Notes: generated by a model not told the origin, from the letters alone. A stretch of DNA of 42,445 nucleotides from an uncultured Clostridia bacterium (GCA_947630235.1 CANRGN010000014.1:1-42445); one strand, 5' to 3'; positions 10,701 to 16,956 are shown, counted from the first letter of the stretch. A program made the numbers and translations.

Positions 10701-12243
10701 AGTAATAATTTATTGGTATGAAAAAATATCTTCAGGAATTATTGAAAGACATATTGAAATAAACGAAAAAGCAGAGGTTAGCGAAATTGAAAGCTCAACT
10801 ATAGAAGGATTTGTTTTAGATGAAAAAACTATAGCAAGAAAAACTTACGAAGGATATATAGCAGTAGATGGACCTCAAAATGAAAATCCAGATATAATTG
10901 TTGCCAAAAAAGATGATACAGAAATAAAAGTTGTAATGCAAGAAAATAAGATTATAGAGGTTTGGTACTATTATGAAAAACAATATGATATTACTACAGA
11001 AGTAAAACAACATAAAGAAATAAAAGATGGTGTAGAGCAATTAATTGATGGTGGTAGAATTTCTAAGGAATATGAAATAGATGAGCAAGGAAATAAAAAT
11101 GAAATTGTTTATGAAAAAGTTTTAAGTAGAGGCGATAATAAGAAAATTATCGAAATGGTTCCAGATGATGGATATAGAATTAAAGCTTTATGTATAAATG
11201 ATACTCAAATTGATATTAAAGAAATGGTAAAAGAAGATAAGAGCATAGTTTTAGCAGAAAAATATTTCGAAGATGTACAAGAGAATAAACATGTTGTTGT
11301 TGAATTTGAAAAAATACCAGCAAAAGTAATTGTAAAATATCAAGATATTGATACAAAAGAAGATATAGAAGAAAACAAAGAAGTAGAAGGCTATGTAAAT
11401 GATCCATATTCAGAAGAAAGAATAGAAATAGAAGATTACATCCCAGCAGGAGACGAGCCAGAAAATAAATCTGGTAATATGGTAGAAGAAGATACTATAG
11501 TAATATTCTACTATAAGAAGCAATTTAAGATTACAACAGATGTAAAAGAGCATGAAGAAAGCGGAGCAGACGGAAATAAATATCCTGTAAAAGGAGGAAG
11601 TATTTCTGGAGAAGATGAATTACCTTATGAAAAAGTTCTAAGAGGAGAAAATAGCACAAAAAATATTGATATAAAACCAGAATCAGGATATAGACCAAAG
11701 AAAATTACTATAAATGGTGAAGAAATAGAACTAAAAGATACTACAAGATTAGCTTTATTTGAGAATATGCAAGAAGATAAACATATAGTTGTTGAATTCG
11801 AAAGAATTCCAGCTAGAGTAGTAATAAAATATATTGATGAAAATAGCGGAAATGAAGTTGCTGAAAAAGAAATAATAGAAGGCTTTGTAAATGATGAATA
11901 TACAAGCAGTTCTAAAGATATTGAAGGCTATGAATTAGTATCTGAAAAATTACCAGGTAATGCAAGTGGAAAATTAGCTGAAGATGAAATAGTTGTTATT
12001 TATTATTATAGGAAAATTGAAGAAGTGGCTCAAGAGCAAAATATAGAGCAAATAGAAGAGCCAGTAGTAGAAGAAGCATCTAATATAATAGAAAATGCAG
12101 TTGTTGAACAAATAAAAGATAATATTAGAGATGTAAAAACAGGTGATAATATATTTAATACTATAATAGTGCTAATTACCTCAGTAATTACATTTGTAGT
12201 TTGTGCTATTAAAAAGCATAAAAATAACAAAAAGGATAAATAA
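1777..12243 (+). CDS. Giant (3,488-residue) cell-surface protein with SpaA, propeller and MucBP-like repeats
   Basis: Residues 4-24 are a signal or anchor segment; GGAGGT at 1765-1770 supports the start. Regions in order: an unassigned N-terminal part to about 580; an Asn/Asp/Ser-rich linker (583-638); a beta-rich segment; SpaA/Cna-B-like domains at about 1009-1083, 1136-1211, 1254-1338 and 1374-1599, the last interrupted at about 1413-1552 by an inserted beta-sandwich-like domain; a seven-repeat region (about 1607-2048) with motifs such as DGGYVIAG, which suggests a seven-bladed propeller; then, to about 3400, roughly eleven MucBP-like units (VHHYLEGT ... YYY) interleaved with five 'ITTE/ITTD ... 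HVVVEF' units. It ends DVKTGDN (3452-3458), a hydrophobic helix and a Lys-rich tail, the layout of a sortase substrate without canonical LPXTG. The likely role is adhesion to mucus or other cells. Spo0A boxes lie directly upstream. Confidence 0.85.
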   Translation: MKKVIISVIILLVILVSIVLGKLLITPNNTSSENYLSNELNRYSSYNLVTDKDGEIENCEYVTFNAFFIRDVDGDGYAEKYDGTCNHLSKTANLYFDIDVLTNGTLKDGKITVNGKNFILSTTLVKDDVLEKDYIGSNITEFKLKDLKNGTQKLFSGKISANIGNNIDNYSVEDNTVTLTGKWVSSNGGDEKQIEKVITLKTDWHGITNTVPYSGFGSNYSITTSHDIEEAIGSDDVTLTFDVGYQEIAKQLLLQKQITEVIIPDLNGEKATEVVVTSQNCDYKYDEGTRILTITRTAQLDEEKKTIISEISRFNSYRIQVKYPLIAYESLDSETISLFIQTKGSYYGYNNSSDQFKDLNPYISSASKDYNHIWRKGVEAGPAQYSPSFDVYVGKYVYNVDSISYRYVISKEMPLKIYNNIGQDEDDVDEYIVQWRAYTGNSNENQNGVYLEEDKEDHFYKDSVEYQSMKDYITTRAVYFSNLNSFLGDNGWLKVYDAETGELLKKFTKKDWDDYSSTNPYEFGKPVKSIKVETSIGNENSYLYVYQIKVIDDELLTDTIQISDFNEIDHIYSYLKGGIYTDKSDNDEINNSENDSSGEDLENNSETDNSQGSNLENNQSNDDSEDSENTDEQRSKTVVTDSANAYYEAPVSTATFSIDPSIISNQETKSVIMKINAQANYYNEKKWKNGEFLIELPDEILAVEIKSITSTENKVKVSSYETYEENNKQYIKIYTKNDEEDIYTLTINADLTADPREATTTKNVKLYAINEECPNYRANVRCEDSLDMNGNENKKEYVFTKTASLQIVAPSSLLTSQTLSDFDDKNTEVVSPQIAILDKSDNSRDAQINVTITNNYSGTISEPIIIGKIPFQGNTYQLNEGELNSTYSVTMKEDGITLPNGLNGKATVYYSTNSTVNADISDSSNNWKKHDEVDDWNSIKTYAIDLSSHKMPVKESLNFSYKIEVPTNVKYNDVAYSTHAVYFCLDTEDGKLRTQTEVNRLGIMIAKKYDINITKYKLGKNKKVQGATYKVTDGSFTRTGITDKDGNITISGLYVDKVYTLTEIQSPNNYILNDKEMKFKVTVGEGGEPEVKIILENGEESSSKKVEGLLKKDATVSKLEDGTIKLDLEVEDNAKYDLKIIKSDNAEESKKLKGVKFRITGGIYGENGRIFTTNESGEILISNLIPGQEYELEETKAIGYYLKKDKMKFSVSRENNNNLKITSEKLTSTSIEEKDDQDKAVITVNLTNEAIPTYTLNIEKKSDKQEPLEGTQFKLTSLDTGDVSYATTDEEGNLKFEGLYEFVKDKEDLVKGEYIIQEILATEGYITDNTEVKFKASKKSEGGFDITFESGSEKVKSSSTEDGITLNFENKPIFNLTKTGDNGELLPNAKFKVLNLEGDFVQDINGEPIGDFYEMDSLEFYTSGDAPWVQREDGTWESTMKNENSSNSMISNEFVIKENGKISFDWASSSQSSTTDYVSYKITNIDTKQEVGASIGGYTSNDTYESLKFTKVEESLKPGKYKIEFKYTKNGSTNNGLDAGFVKNIKVSGGGYYGLITDENGQITANLPQGLYQVIEVEAPEGYILPENIEDRIHYVGIGEARKEATEFGVEWSEAISGKGFSNINEIEPTEDGGYVIAGSFAGQSDFDGDGKVDATSKGDLDAVLVKYDKNGKLEWLKDEGEAGADEFNSVCLTSDGGYIVSGYETNTFEDAILAKISSSGNVDWKRTMSGDYEDKALDATILSNGDIVVVGRYYASSIKFEGNENLFPNSGLFDGFVACYGSNGEYKWAKTLNGTKDIEVRSVTDTSNGVVVSANFLGTMNITDSSHKENATKQGSVLVSFSDEDGIYQWDKKIDGSNDESIVKLITDDEDKVIALGGFASDLTIDDNTKITPPTTSYSNGLMLKYSAQGEYESNFVFGGTSMDDKFTTAIPTEDGGLILGGWFYSSSFTIDEESISNTKDNTGNSYSSISHDDGIIIKLNEENEVEWTKTIKGSSYDSVSSIVELEDGGFAIAGNFESSSLSITDKSNILSNGGYSDSFVINLDDVVTEAEIPQVQEINAENELKQFRITTEIGENSDKQRTGGTITGEGASIKQNINWVEDVKYGYTSQKQIVMDPDDDYSVYSVKVDGEEVPFSPDEDGVVTLPVFENVTQDHHIVVVFEKNLSSVLVHHYLKDREGNYTKESLAPDEYLTGKVDSDYETHPKIDISGYSLEKEQDSDEFKTPQNAIGKYEEKQIEVTYYYEEMPLKLTVHHYLEGTQDRVSNDEEQELYKGSEFKTQVKDELLKKYVVVEESTSVTPDGDNIQGKFSSSVSGTINENTEVIYYYKLKEFEITTEVKLHEEFDIAGEAHEVKGGDILGEGKKPYETVIIEKDSTKEIKATALDGYEIKSLVIQSIDEEDKVVEEKSIELNPKTKIYDVPKFTDVDSDKHVIVEFIKIQGKVTVHHYIEGTDDDEDGPKPVPKKDGTDAQDEVKEGAVGDSWASKPLDDVSEKYEVSKTPENSSGTFEEEPQDITYYYTLKDTSVLVHHYIEGTTKQLSDDVTIPGKVDDSYKTEIAKDIPSYYELVSEPTNKEGTMTVDQIVVIYYYRLKKYQYTVNYLEDGTNEILSPAKTAEVDHGTEIVSENEKIEINGYNFTRYDKDKITIEEDIEKNVINIYYTKRGDLSYVVNYLEKGTNKVLNTQKAVDSQAFGTIITTKNEIIDITGYKYDSCDKDELTIGTDISQNVINIYYVKDTFKYTVHYFYDGVEDKDEIVEGTAEFESTIDKYTDKNKGYVFEKHENCPLIVGAEEDKNIINVYYRTQYKITTDVIEHTEKYKDGTTIDSVKGGTISGEDLEYYELVFKGDSNENKIEMKPDEGYEIVKVIINEIEIENLEITEDGILVLDAGYFSDVQEDQHIEVEFRKKSKVTVKYLEKDTETELSEPTEIPGYEGKDFTTDRKVITAYKAPEVGITDEEKKHIDPDGVMYADEIVIIYWYEKISSGIIERHIEINEKAEVSEIESSTIEGFVLDEKTIARKTYEGYIAVDGPQNENPDIIVAKKDDTEIKVVMQENKIIEVWYYYEKQYDITTEVKQHKEIKDGVEQLIDGGRISKEYEIDEQGNKNEIVYEKVLSRGDNKKIIEMVPDDGYRIKALCINDTQIDIKEMVKEDKSIVLAEKYFEDVQENKHVVVEFEKIPAKVIVKYQDIDTKEDIEENKEVEGYVNDPYSEERIEIEDYIPAGDEPENKSGNMVEEDTIVIFYYKKQFKITTDVKEHEESGADGNKYPVKGGSISGEDELPYEKVLRGENSTKNIDIKPESGYRPKKITINGEEIELKDTTRLALFENMQEDKHIVVEFERIPARVVIKYIDENSGNEVAEKEIIEGFVNDEYTSSSKDIEGYELVSEKLPGNASGKLAEDEIVVIYYYRKIEEVAQEQNIEQIEEPVVEEASNIIENAVVEQIKDNIRDVKTGDNIFNTIIVLITSVITFVVCAIKKHKNNKKDK

Positions 12244-12288
12244 ATGAATTAGATATTTTAAAAATATTTAAATGAATTAAAAATAAAT

Positions 12289-12352
12289 AGAGGAGATTAA
12301 TATAAATTGTTTACTAAAAAGTAGCAAGTTTAATAATCTCCTCTTTTTTTTT
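12289..12352 (+). terminator. Intrinsic terminator of the giant surface gene
   Basis: AGAGGAGATTA at 12289-12299 pairs perfectly with TAATCTCCTCT at 12334-12344. A run of nine T follows. The 34-nt loop contains a minor inner hairpin. Confidence 0.8.
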
Positions 12353-12388
12353 AGTAAGAAAACTTTTTGTAGCTATGCTGAATAAAAA
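12351..12388 (+). repeat. Dispersed terminator-linked repeat, copy 1 (5' part only)
   Basis: It retains the block TTTTTGTAGCTATGCTGAAT, almost identical to positions 33759-33780 of a full copy, and abuts the T-tract of the preceding terminator as the other copies do. The 3' stem region is absent. Confidence 0.55.
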
Positions 12389-12435
12389 TTTTTTACTTTT
12401 TAGATGAACATCTTAAGATTTTTTATCTATAATAA

Positions 12436-12463
12436 TTGATTTTTTTAATAAAAATGTTATAAT
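12436..12463 (+). promoter_or_regulatory. tRNA-Arg promoter
   Basis: TTGATT at 12436-12441 and TATAAT at 12458-12463 with a 16-bp spacer. Transcription would begin about 12-15 nt before the tRNA. Confidence 0.65.
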
Positions 12464-12483
12464 ATACATTGTTAATTGCATAT

Positions 12484-12559
<76 letters not shown>

Positions 12560-12560
12560 T

Positions 12561-12603
12561 TTTTTTACCCTTATATGTGAATCTTACATATAAGGGTAAA
12601 AAA
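12561..12603. other. Long perfect hairpin immediately after the tRNA
   Basis: ACCCTTATATGT at 12567-12578 pairs with ACATATAAGGGT at 12586-12597 around a 7-nt loop. The flanking T6 and A6 runs extend the pairing to about 18 bp. Because the T-run lies inside the stem there is no free U-tract on either strand, so it is not a standard terminator; tRNA 3' processing or transcript end protection are possible roles. Confidence 0.6.
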
Positions 12604-12684
12604 ATATTTACTGATTATTTGAATTATTATTATGTTAATAATGTAAAAAAATTTAATATTTTTCTATAATTTTATGAAAAAATC

Positions 12685-12713
12685 TTGAAAGTACAAAAAA
12701 ATGGTGATATAAT
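12685..12713 (+). promoter_or_regulatory. Promoter of the MazF-like module
   Basis: TTGAAA at 12685-12690 and TATAAT at 12708-12713 with the optimal 17-bp spacer. The leader downstream contains a hairpin (TCCAAAAA and TTTTTGGA arms, about 12736-12755). Confidence 0.75.
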
Positions 12714-12790
12714 GTTTACATAATTTTGCAAAAGCTCCAAAAATACATTTTTGGAATTATAGCAAATGTCAATAAAAAAAGGGTGTGATA

Positions 12791-12807
12791 TTACAAATAT
12801 TTTGTAA
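12791..12807. promoter_or_regulatory. 17-bp palindrome before the MazF-module ribosome binding site (candidate operator)
   Basis: TTACAAA-TAT-TTTGTAA is a perfect inverted repeat. It lies downstream of the promoter and 15 bp before AGGAGGG at 12823-12829. Toxin-antitoxin-type modules are often autoregulated through such sites; binding by the encoded proteins is inference. Confidence 0.45.
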
Positions 12808-12835
12808 CCAAATAATTTAATAAGGAGGGCTATTG

Positions 12836-13954
12836 GTGTTACAGTTACAAACCAAAAAATTCGACGTCTGCCAGGTTAGTAAATTGCTTGTTAAATATAA
12901 AGTTAAGGCAAGCATTTCTGACCAAGTAATTTCTTTAGAAGGAGAAATTTCTGAAGAGTTGTTGAACGAACTTTGCAATGTTCTTACAATTTGCAATGTT
13001 CAAAACTTTTGTGGTGAAGTATTTCCCACAACTCTGAATGAATTGGATTCTTCAAAAAGTGATGAATCAAGTTACACTGAAGAAGATGCTACTTTTGAAG
13101 AACCATCTTCAGATGTTGAACTCGAACCTCAATATGATTTACGGTATCCAACAGTAAAAAGGGCTGAAGTATATATCTGTGACTTTGGTCAATGCTTTGG
13201 TTCTGAGCAGGGGAAACAGAGATATGCAATAGTTGTGCAGAATGATTATGGAAATATCCATTCGGCAACTACAATTGTTATTGCATGCTCAACAAAAATG
13301 AAAAAGATACTTCCTGTTCACCATTACTTCACTTTTTCGAACCAAAACATGATTGATTATGATGAAAGTCGTGTTGGAACAAAACCTAATGTGGTGATGG
13401 CGGAGCAATTGCGTACCATCGATAAAAAGAGATTACGCAAATATTTAGGAACTATGACTCCTGAATTCATGGATAAGATTCAGGAGATAATAGATGTTTC
13501 TTTAGATTTGAGAAGAGAGGAAAAAGTAATTACCAAAACAGAAACGGTGTATGTGGATAAACCTGTGTATATAAATGTACCAGTTGAAACTAATACACCT
13601 AAAGACTTGAATAAGGTTCAAATACAGCTGTTATCTTTAGTTGATGTAAAAGAGCTTTTTAAAATTGCTCAGTCTACAGATTCTAATAATATTAAAGTTC
13701 AAAAAATCCTTGATTTGTTTGGCTTTGATATGCAGAAAAACGGCATGCAATACCTTTTCAAAGCAATACTTATCTCTCCCAAAGGCTCTTATTTCAATTT
13801 AGAAAGTTTATGTGATAGTATCGCAAAAAGCGAGCCTAATATTGAGAAAGATGAGATCAAGAGGCTGATCGTAGCGAGAATAAAAGAACAGTTCAAGTTC
13901 AAAAAATCTCCTACTATCGATTTTATCCGTTTAGTAAACGTTTTTCTTATTTAA
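12836..13954 (+). CDS. Long MazF/PemK-domain protein (first gene of the pair)
   Basis: About 372 residues, roughly three times the length of a stand-alone MazF. GTG at 12836 is 6 nt from AGGAGGG; TTG at 12833 in the same frame is only 3 nt away. Residues about 107-230 match the MazF/PemK ribonuclease fold: an RAEVYICDFG strand, GSEQGKQRYAIVVQND (the GSEQGG-x-RP motif) and AEQLRTIDKKRL. It is flanked by an N-terminal about 100-residue alpha/beta region with an acidic linker and by a helical C-terminal domain (about 250-372). Codon use is less AT-biased than in neighbouring genes and includes CGG at 13142-13144, read as Arg. It is followed after 16 bp by a second, divergent family member. Endoribonuclease activity is plausible from the family; the role of the extra domains is unknown. 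Confidence 0.75.
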   Translation: MLQLQTKKFDVCQVSKLLVKYKVKASISDQVISLEGEISEELLNELCNVLTICNVQNFCGEVFPTTLNELDSSKSDESSYTEEDATFEEPSSDVELEPQYDLRYPTVKRAEVYICDFGQCFGSEQGKQRYAIVVQNDYGNIHSATTIVIACSTKMKKILPVHHYFTFSNQNMIDYDESRVGTKPNVVMAEQLRTIDKKRLRKYLGTMTPEFMDKIQEIIDVSLDLRREEKVITKTETVYVDKPVYINVPVETNTPKDLNKVQIQLLSLVDVKELFKIAQSTDSNNIKVQKILDLFGFDMQKNGMQYLFKAILISPKGSYFNLESLCDSIAKSEPNIEKDEIKRLIVARIKEQFKFKKSPTIDFIRLVNVFLI

Positions 13955-13970
13955 GAGGAGGATTAACTTT

Positions 13971-15431
13971 ATGAAAAAAATCACATTTAAGGTAACTTCC
14001 AAAACAGAAGGAAGCTTTGTTTCTCTAATCAAAAAGGTTGACAAGATTTCATGTCGGATTCAGATCGACTTTGAAAACAACCTTGTAACAGTCGAAGATA
14101 TGAATAATACCATGATTGATTCTGTTATAGAGTTAGTTGATGAGTATTACTCAATTTCAAATGTTACGATTGACAATACTTCTGATGAATCTACTTTAGT
14201 AGAAAATTCTCAGAGTGTTACTGTTGCTCAAGAGTCTAAGTCTGAGGGTGAATCAAAAAGCAATCTTACTGTGGTTGGACCTCAAAGTGAAGATGACTTG
14301 ATTATCCAGAAGGTGACGTTTAAAAATGATTTAGTTGAGGATGTAATCAACAGATTTTTGAGAACTGCTTACTGGGCAATGCACAAGAAAGGTGCTTCCG
14401 AAAAGGAAATCGCAGATTTTATATGGAACTCAATAAATGAGATTTCGATGAAATACAATCCCACAATTATCGATTACTCTGTAGGCGATATCGTAGAATG
14501 TAACTATGGTTATCACCTGGGAGGAGAGGTCAATGGTGGACATGTTTTCGCCCTTGTATGTAATAAGTTAGAGTGTGGTATGGCATATTTAGTGCCAATC
14601 TTCAAAATTAAGAAAAACTTGTATTCTATATCTTGTCTTTCATTTAATGTTCCTAACGATGTGGTGTATAACGACTACTATTGTAATAGTGGTGTAGCAT
14701 TGCTTGATAAAGGAAAGTTTGTTAGGGAAGAAAGAATAATTGACATCATAGGAAGGGCTACTCCTGAATTCATGACTAAGGTTTTGGATAAATTAAGTAC
14801 CACATTTGATTTTAGAGATAATATGGTAATGAATGATAATACCAAAACTGATTTTGTCGATGAAGTTGTTGAATTACAAGAAGACATAGCAGGAGCTGAA
14901 ACAAATGTAGCTATGGATAAGGAGACTGTTGAAATTACCTCTAAGGAAAATTTAACAGCTTGCGATGCTGTAGAGACAAATTCTGTAGCTGCTGACAACT
15001 CAGATGTTACAACAACTGAACCAAAATCTAAACCTAAAAAAGCCGTCAAAAGGATTGGTAAAGAGGAATCTGCCTTGTTAAATATTATTGGAGGATCTTT
15101 AGAAAAAATTGATCCTACCAAAACAGTTGAAGAACAAGTTTCGGACTTTTTGTCTGATATTGGTATGACAACATCAGACAATTTGGTTAATCAGGCATTT
15201 GTGGTTTCGGTTTATGTCAATAAAATCTACTACGAAAATGTCGTTTCTGAATTGCACTATATGTTCCCTGAAGTAAATGAATGCAAAATTAAGTCAATTT
15301 TACAGAAAAGCTTTAAAAATTGGCTAAAGTCATATCCAGAATTAGTGGAAAATTGTCCAAAAATTTCTCTTATTTCACTTTTGAGAGTGTTTGCTAAGAG
15401 ATTTGCAAGCAATAATTCACAAAATAACTGA
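13971..15431 (+). CDS. Divergent MazF/PemK-like protein with extra N- and C-terminal domains (second gene of the pair)
   Basis: 486 residues behind AAGAGGAGG. The core (about 172-285) aligns with the MazF fold of its neighbour: VGDIVECNYGYHLGGEVNGG, a VPIF-type strand, and RIIDIIGRATPEFMTKV paralleling RTIDKKRLRKYLGTMTPEFM. The RNA-binding Arg position of classical MazF is replaced (GGHVF), so catalysis is doubtful and it could be a regulatory or antitoxin-like partner. An N-terminal beta-alpha domain (1-70), a Ser/Thr/Glu-rich linker (about 290-365) and a helical C-terminal domain (about 367-486) follow the first gene's layout. The C-terminal helices are faintly like the Spo0A effector domain. 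CGG at 14055-14057 is in frame. Less AT-biased codon use suggests acquisition by transfer. Confidence 0.6.
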   Translation: MKKITFKVTSKTEGSFVSLIKKVDKISCRIQIDFENNLVTVEDMNNTMIDSVIELVDEYYSISNVTIDNTSDESTLVENSQSVTVAQESKSEGESKSNLTVVGPQSEDDLIIQKVTFKNDLVEDVINRFLRTAYWAMHKKGASEKEIADFIWNSINEISMKYNPTIIDYSVGDIVECNYGYHLGGEVNGGHVFALVCNKLECGMAYLVPIFKIKKNLYSISCLSFNVPNDVVYNDYYCNSGVALLDKGKFVREERIIDIIGRATPEFMTKVLDKLSTTFDFRDNMVMNDNTKTDFVDEVVELQEDIAGAETNVAMDKETVEITSKENLTACDAVETNSVAADNSDVTTTEPKSKPKKAVKRIGKEESALLNIIGGSLEKIDPTKTVEEQVSDFLSDIGMTTSDNLVNQAFVVSVYVNKIYYENVVSELHYMFPEVNECKIKSILQKSFKNWLKSYPELVENCPKISLISLLRVFAKRFASNNSQNN

Positions 15432-15437
15432 CTTTGA

Positions 15438-15476
15438 CTGGATAGAGGTTATTACCTCTATCCAGTTTTGTTTTTT
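15438..15476 (+). terminator. Terminator of the MazF-like module
   Basis: A perfect 12-bp stem, CTGGATAGAGGT (15438-15449) with ACCTCTATCCAG (15454-15465), a TATT tetraloop and a T-rich tail to 15476. Confidence 0.9.
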
Positions 15477-15537
15477 GAGCCAGAGGACGAACCAAAGGAA
15501 CTGAGCCAAAGGGACGTACTCTGGCTCACTTGTCCCA
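15476..15537. repeat. GAGCCAGAGG palindromic repeat, copy A
   Basis: GAGCCAGAG at 15477-15485 pairs with CTCTGGCTC at 15519-15527, with a second GAGCC-type unit in the loop. It begins in the T-tract of the preceding terminator. A related copy lies at 16850-16921, so the two bracket tadA and the following gene. Short GAGCCAGAGG-type palindromic repeats of this kind are, to my knowledge, common between genes in gut Clostridia. Confidence 0.7.
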
Positions 15538-15643
15538 TTATTTAAAAAATATACAACAATAGTTATTCACTTTTTTTTAAAATTATGTTAAAATAAATTC
15601 GTTAAAAAATTAAATTGTTATAAAAAGTCATAAGGATATGAAT

Positions 15644-16111
15644 ATGAAAAATATTGATTTTATGAAAGAAGCAATAAAGGAGGCTAAAAAAGCATTTGAT
15701 ATTGGTGAAGTTCCAGTGGGTGCTGTTATTGTAAAAGATGGAAATATAATAGCTAGAGCTCATAATTTAAAAGAAACTTCAAAAAATGCAATTCATCATG
15801 CAGAAATTCTGGTAATTGAAGAAGCATCTAAAGTTTTGGATTCGTGGCGACTTACTGATTGCGAAATGTATGTTACTTTAGAGCCATGTCCAATGTGTGC
15901 AGGAGCAATTATAAATTCTAGAATTAAGAAATTATATATTGGGACTACTGATGATATAATGGGTGCATGTGGAACAGCATTAAATTTATTAGAAAATTAC
16001 AAATTTAATCATATTGTACAAGTAGAAAAATATATATTAAAAGACGAATGTAGTAAATTAATAGAAGATTTTTTTGAAAATCTTAGAAGGGGTAAAAAGA
16101 ATAATGGATAA
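15644..16111 (+). CDS. tadA: tRNA-specific adenosine deaminase TadA
   Basis: 155 residues from ATG 15644, which is 7 nt from AAGGA at 15632-15636; the upstream ATG 15638 is too close to that site. It converts the wobble adenosine of tRNA-Arg(ACG) to inosine, using a zinc-activated water. The deaminase motifs are intact: HAE (His52, Glu54) and PCPMC (Cys82, Cys85), and length is normal for the family. Inosine at position 34 reads CGU, CGC and CGA but not CGG, so this enzyme serves exactly the CGN box in which CGG seems to be orphaned in this genome. The downstream gene overlaps by 8 nt. Confidence 0.95.
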   Translation: MKNIDFMKEAIKEAKKAFDIGEVPVGAVIVKDGNIIARAHNLKETSKNAIHHAEILVIEEASKVLDSWRLTDCEMYVTLEPCPMCAGAIINSRIKKLYIGTTDDIMGACGTALNLLENYKFNHIVQVEKYILKDECSKLIEDFFENLRRGKKNNG

Positions 16112-16853
16112 AAATAAAATAATTACAATAGTAAAAAGAAGTTTGTTTTTTCTATTTTTAATAATTATGATTGGAATAGTTATTTATATTATAAAAAGAT
16201 ATGATGTAGAAGGAGAAAAAAATTTACCATATAATTTAGAAAAAATTTTAATAATAAGTAATGTAGATGGTAAAAAAAATGAAGATCAAGCAAATATTTG
16301 GAATATAAATTTATCTGAATATAATGATGTATATGTATATATAAATAAAGATAAAACAACTGAAGATGATATAACAATAAAAAATATAACTTTAGATAAT
16401 TTTAATATTTCATCTAGTCCAAAAAAAGGTGATTTAAGATTATATAGACCAACAGGAGAATTAAATAGTTTATATACTTATAGTGAACAAGATTATCTAA
16501 AAAGTAAATTGATTTATGAAGGTGGAAAAATAGATGATTTAAAGAATTTAGAAATAGGAAATACTGGTGGTGTAATTGCTTTTAGAACATCTATTGAAAA
16601 TTTAGGAAATTATACTTCTAATGAAGATCAAGAAATTGTGTATAATGGATCATTACTACAAAAAGTAGGAGTTAGTTTAGACGATATAAAATTTGGATTA
16701 AATATGGATATAACAATTCAAACAAATGAAAATGTTTCTTTTAAAGGTACTATAAAATTAGATTTTCCAGCAGGAGATATAATTACAAATGGTTCTTCAA
16801 ATATAGAAATAACAGATTTTTCAGATATAATATTTAAAAGAGTACAAAAATGA
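16104..16853 (+). CDS. Membrane-anchored protein of unknown function
   Basis: 249 residues from ATG 16104, supported by AGAAGGGG at 16086-16093. A longer in-frame start at 16074 lies inside tadA and lacks support. The start overlaps the tadA stop by 8 nt, indicating translational coupling. One transmembrane helix (about 9-32) precedes a beta-rich, presumably extracellular part with many Asn, Asp and Thr residues. I do not recognise the family. Its stop codon TGA (16851-16853) is the first part of the palindromic repeat at 16850-16921, so the present C-terminus was set by that element. Confidence 0.7.
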   Translation: MDKNKIITIVKRSLFFLFLIIMIGIVIYIIKRYDVEGEKNLPYNLEKILIISNVDGKKNEDQANIWNINLSEYNDVYVYINKDKTTEDDITIKNITLDNFNISSSPKKGDLRLYRPTGELNSLYTYSEQDYLKSKLIYEGGKIDDLKNLEIGNTGGVIAFRTSIENLGNYTSNEDQEIVYNGSLLQKVGVSLDDIKFGLNMDITIQTNENVSFKGTIKLDFPAGDIITNGSSNIEITDFSDIIFKRVQK

Positions 16854-16921
16854 GCCAGAGGGACTTGAGTCAGAGGTGAGCCTTTGGCTCCTTCCATTTG
16901 GCTCACTTCTCTTTGACTCAT
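16850..16921. repeat. GAGCCAGAGG palindromic repeat, copy B (acts as terminator)
   Basis: A long imperfect hairpin: ATGAGCCAGAGGGA at the 5' side pairs with CTCTTTGACTCAT at the 3' side, with inner pairing of GAGTCAGAGG with a CCATTTGGCTC-type arm. T7 follows directly, so on the plus strand it should terminate the tadA transcript. Its TGA is the stop codon of the preceding gene. Sequence is related to copy A at 15476-15537. Confidence 0.75.
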
Positions 16922-16956
16922 TTTTTTAATATTCTAAAAATTATTATAAAAAATAC

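Noticed and set aside
12561..12603. Hairpin after the tRNA as an intrinsic terminator or att site
   Set aside because: The T-run is inside the stem, so no free U-tract; and no second copy of the tRNA 3' end is found in the window to mark an integrated element.
14678..15181. 167-residue minus-strand open frame inside the second MazF-like gene
   Set aside because: It is antisense to a well-supported gene, Ser/Val-rich low complexity, with no ribosome binding site or recognisable motif.
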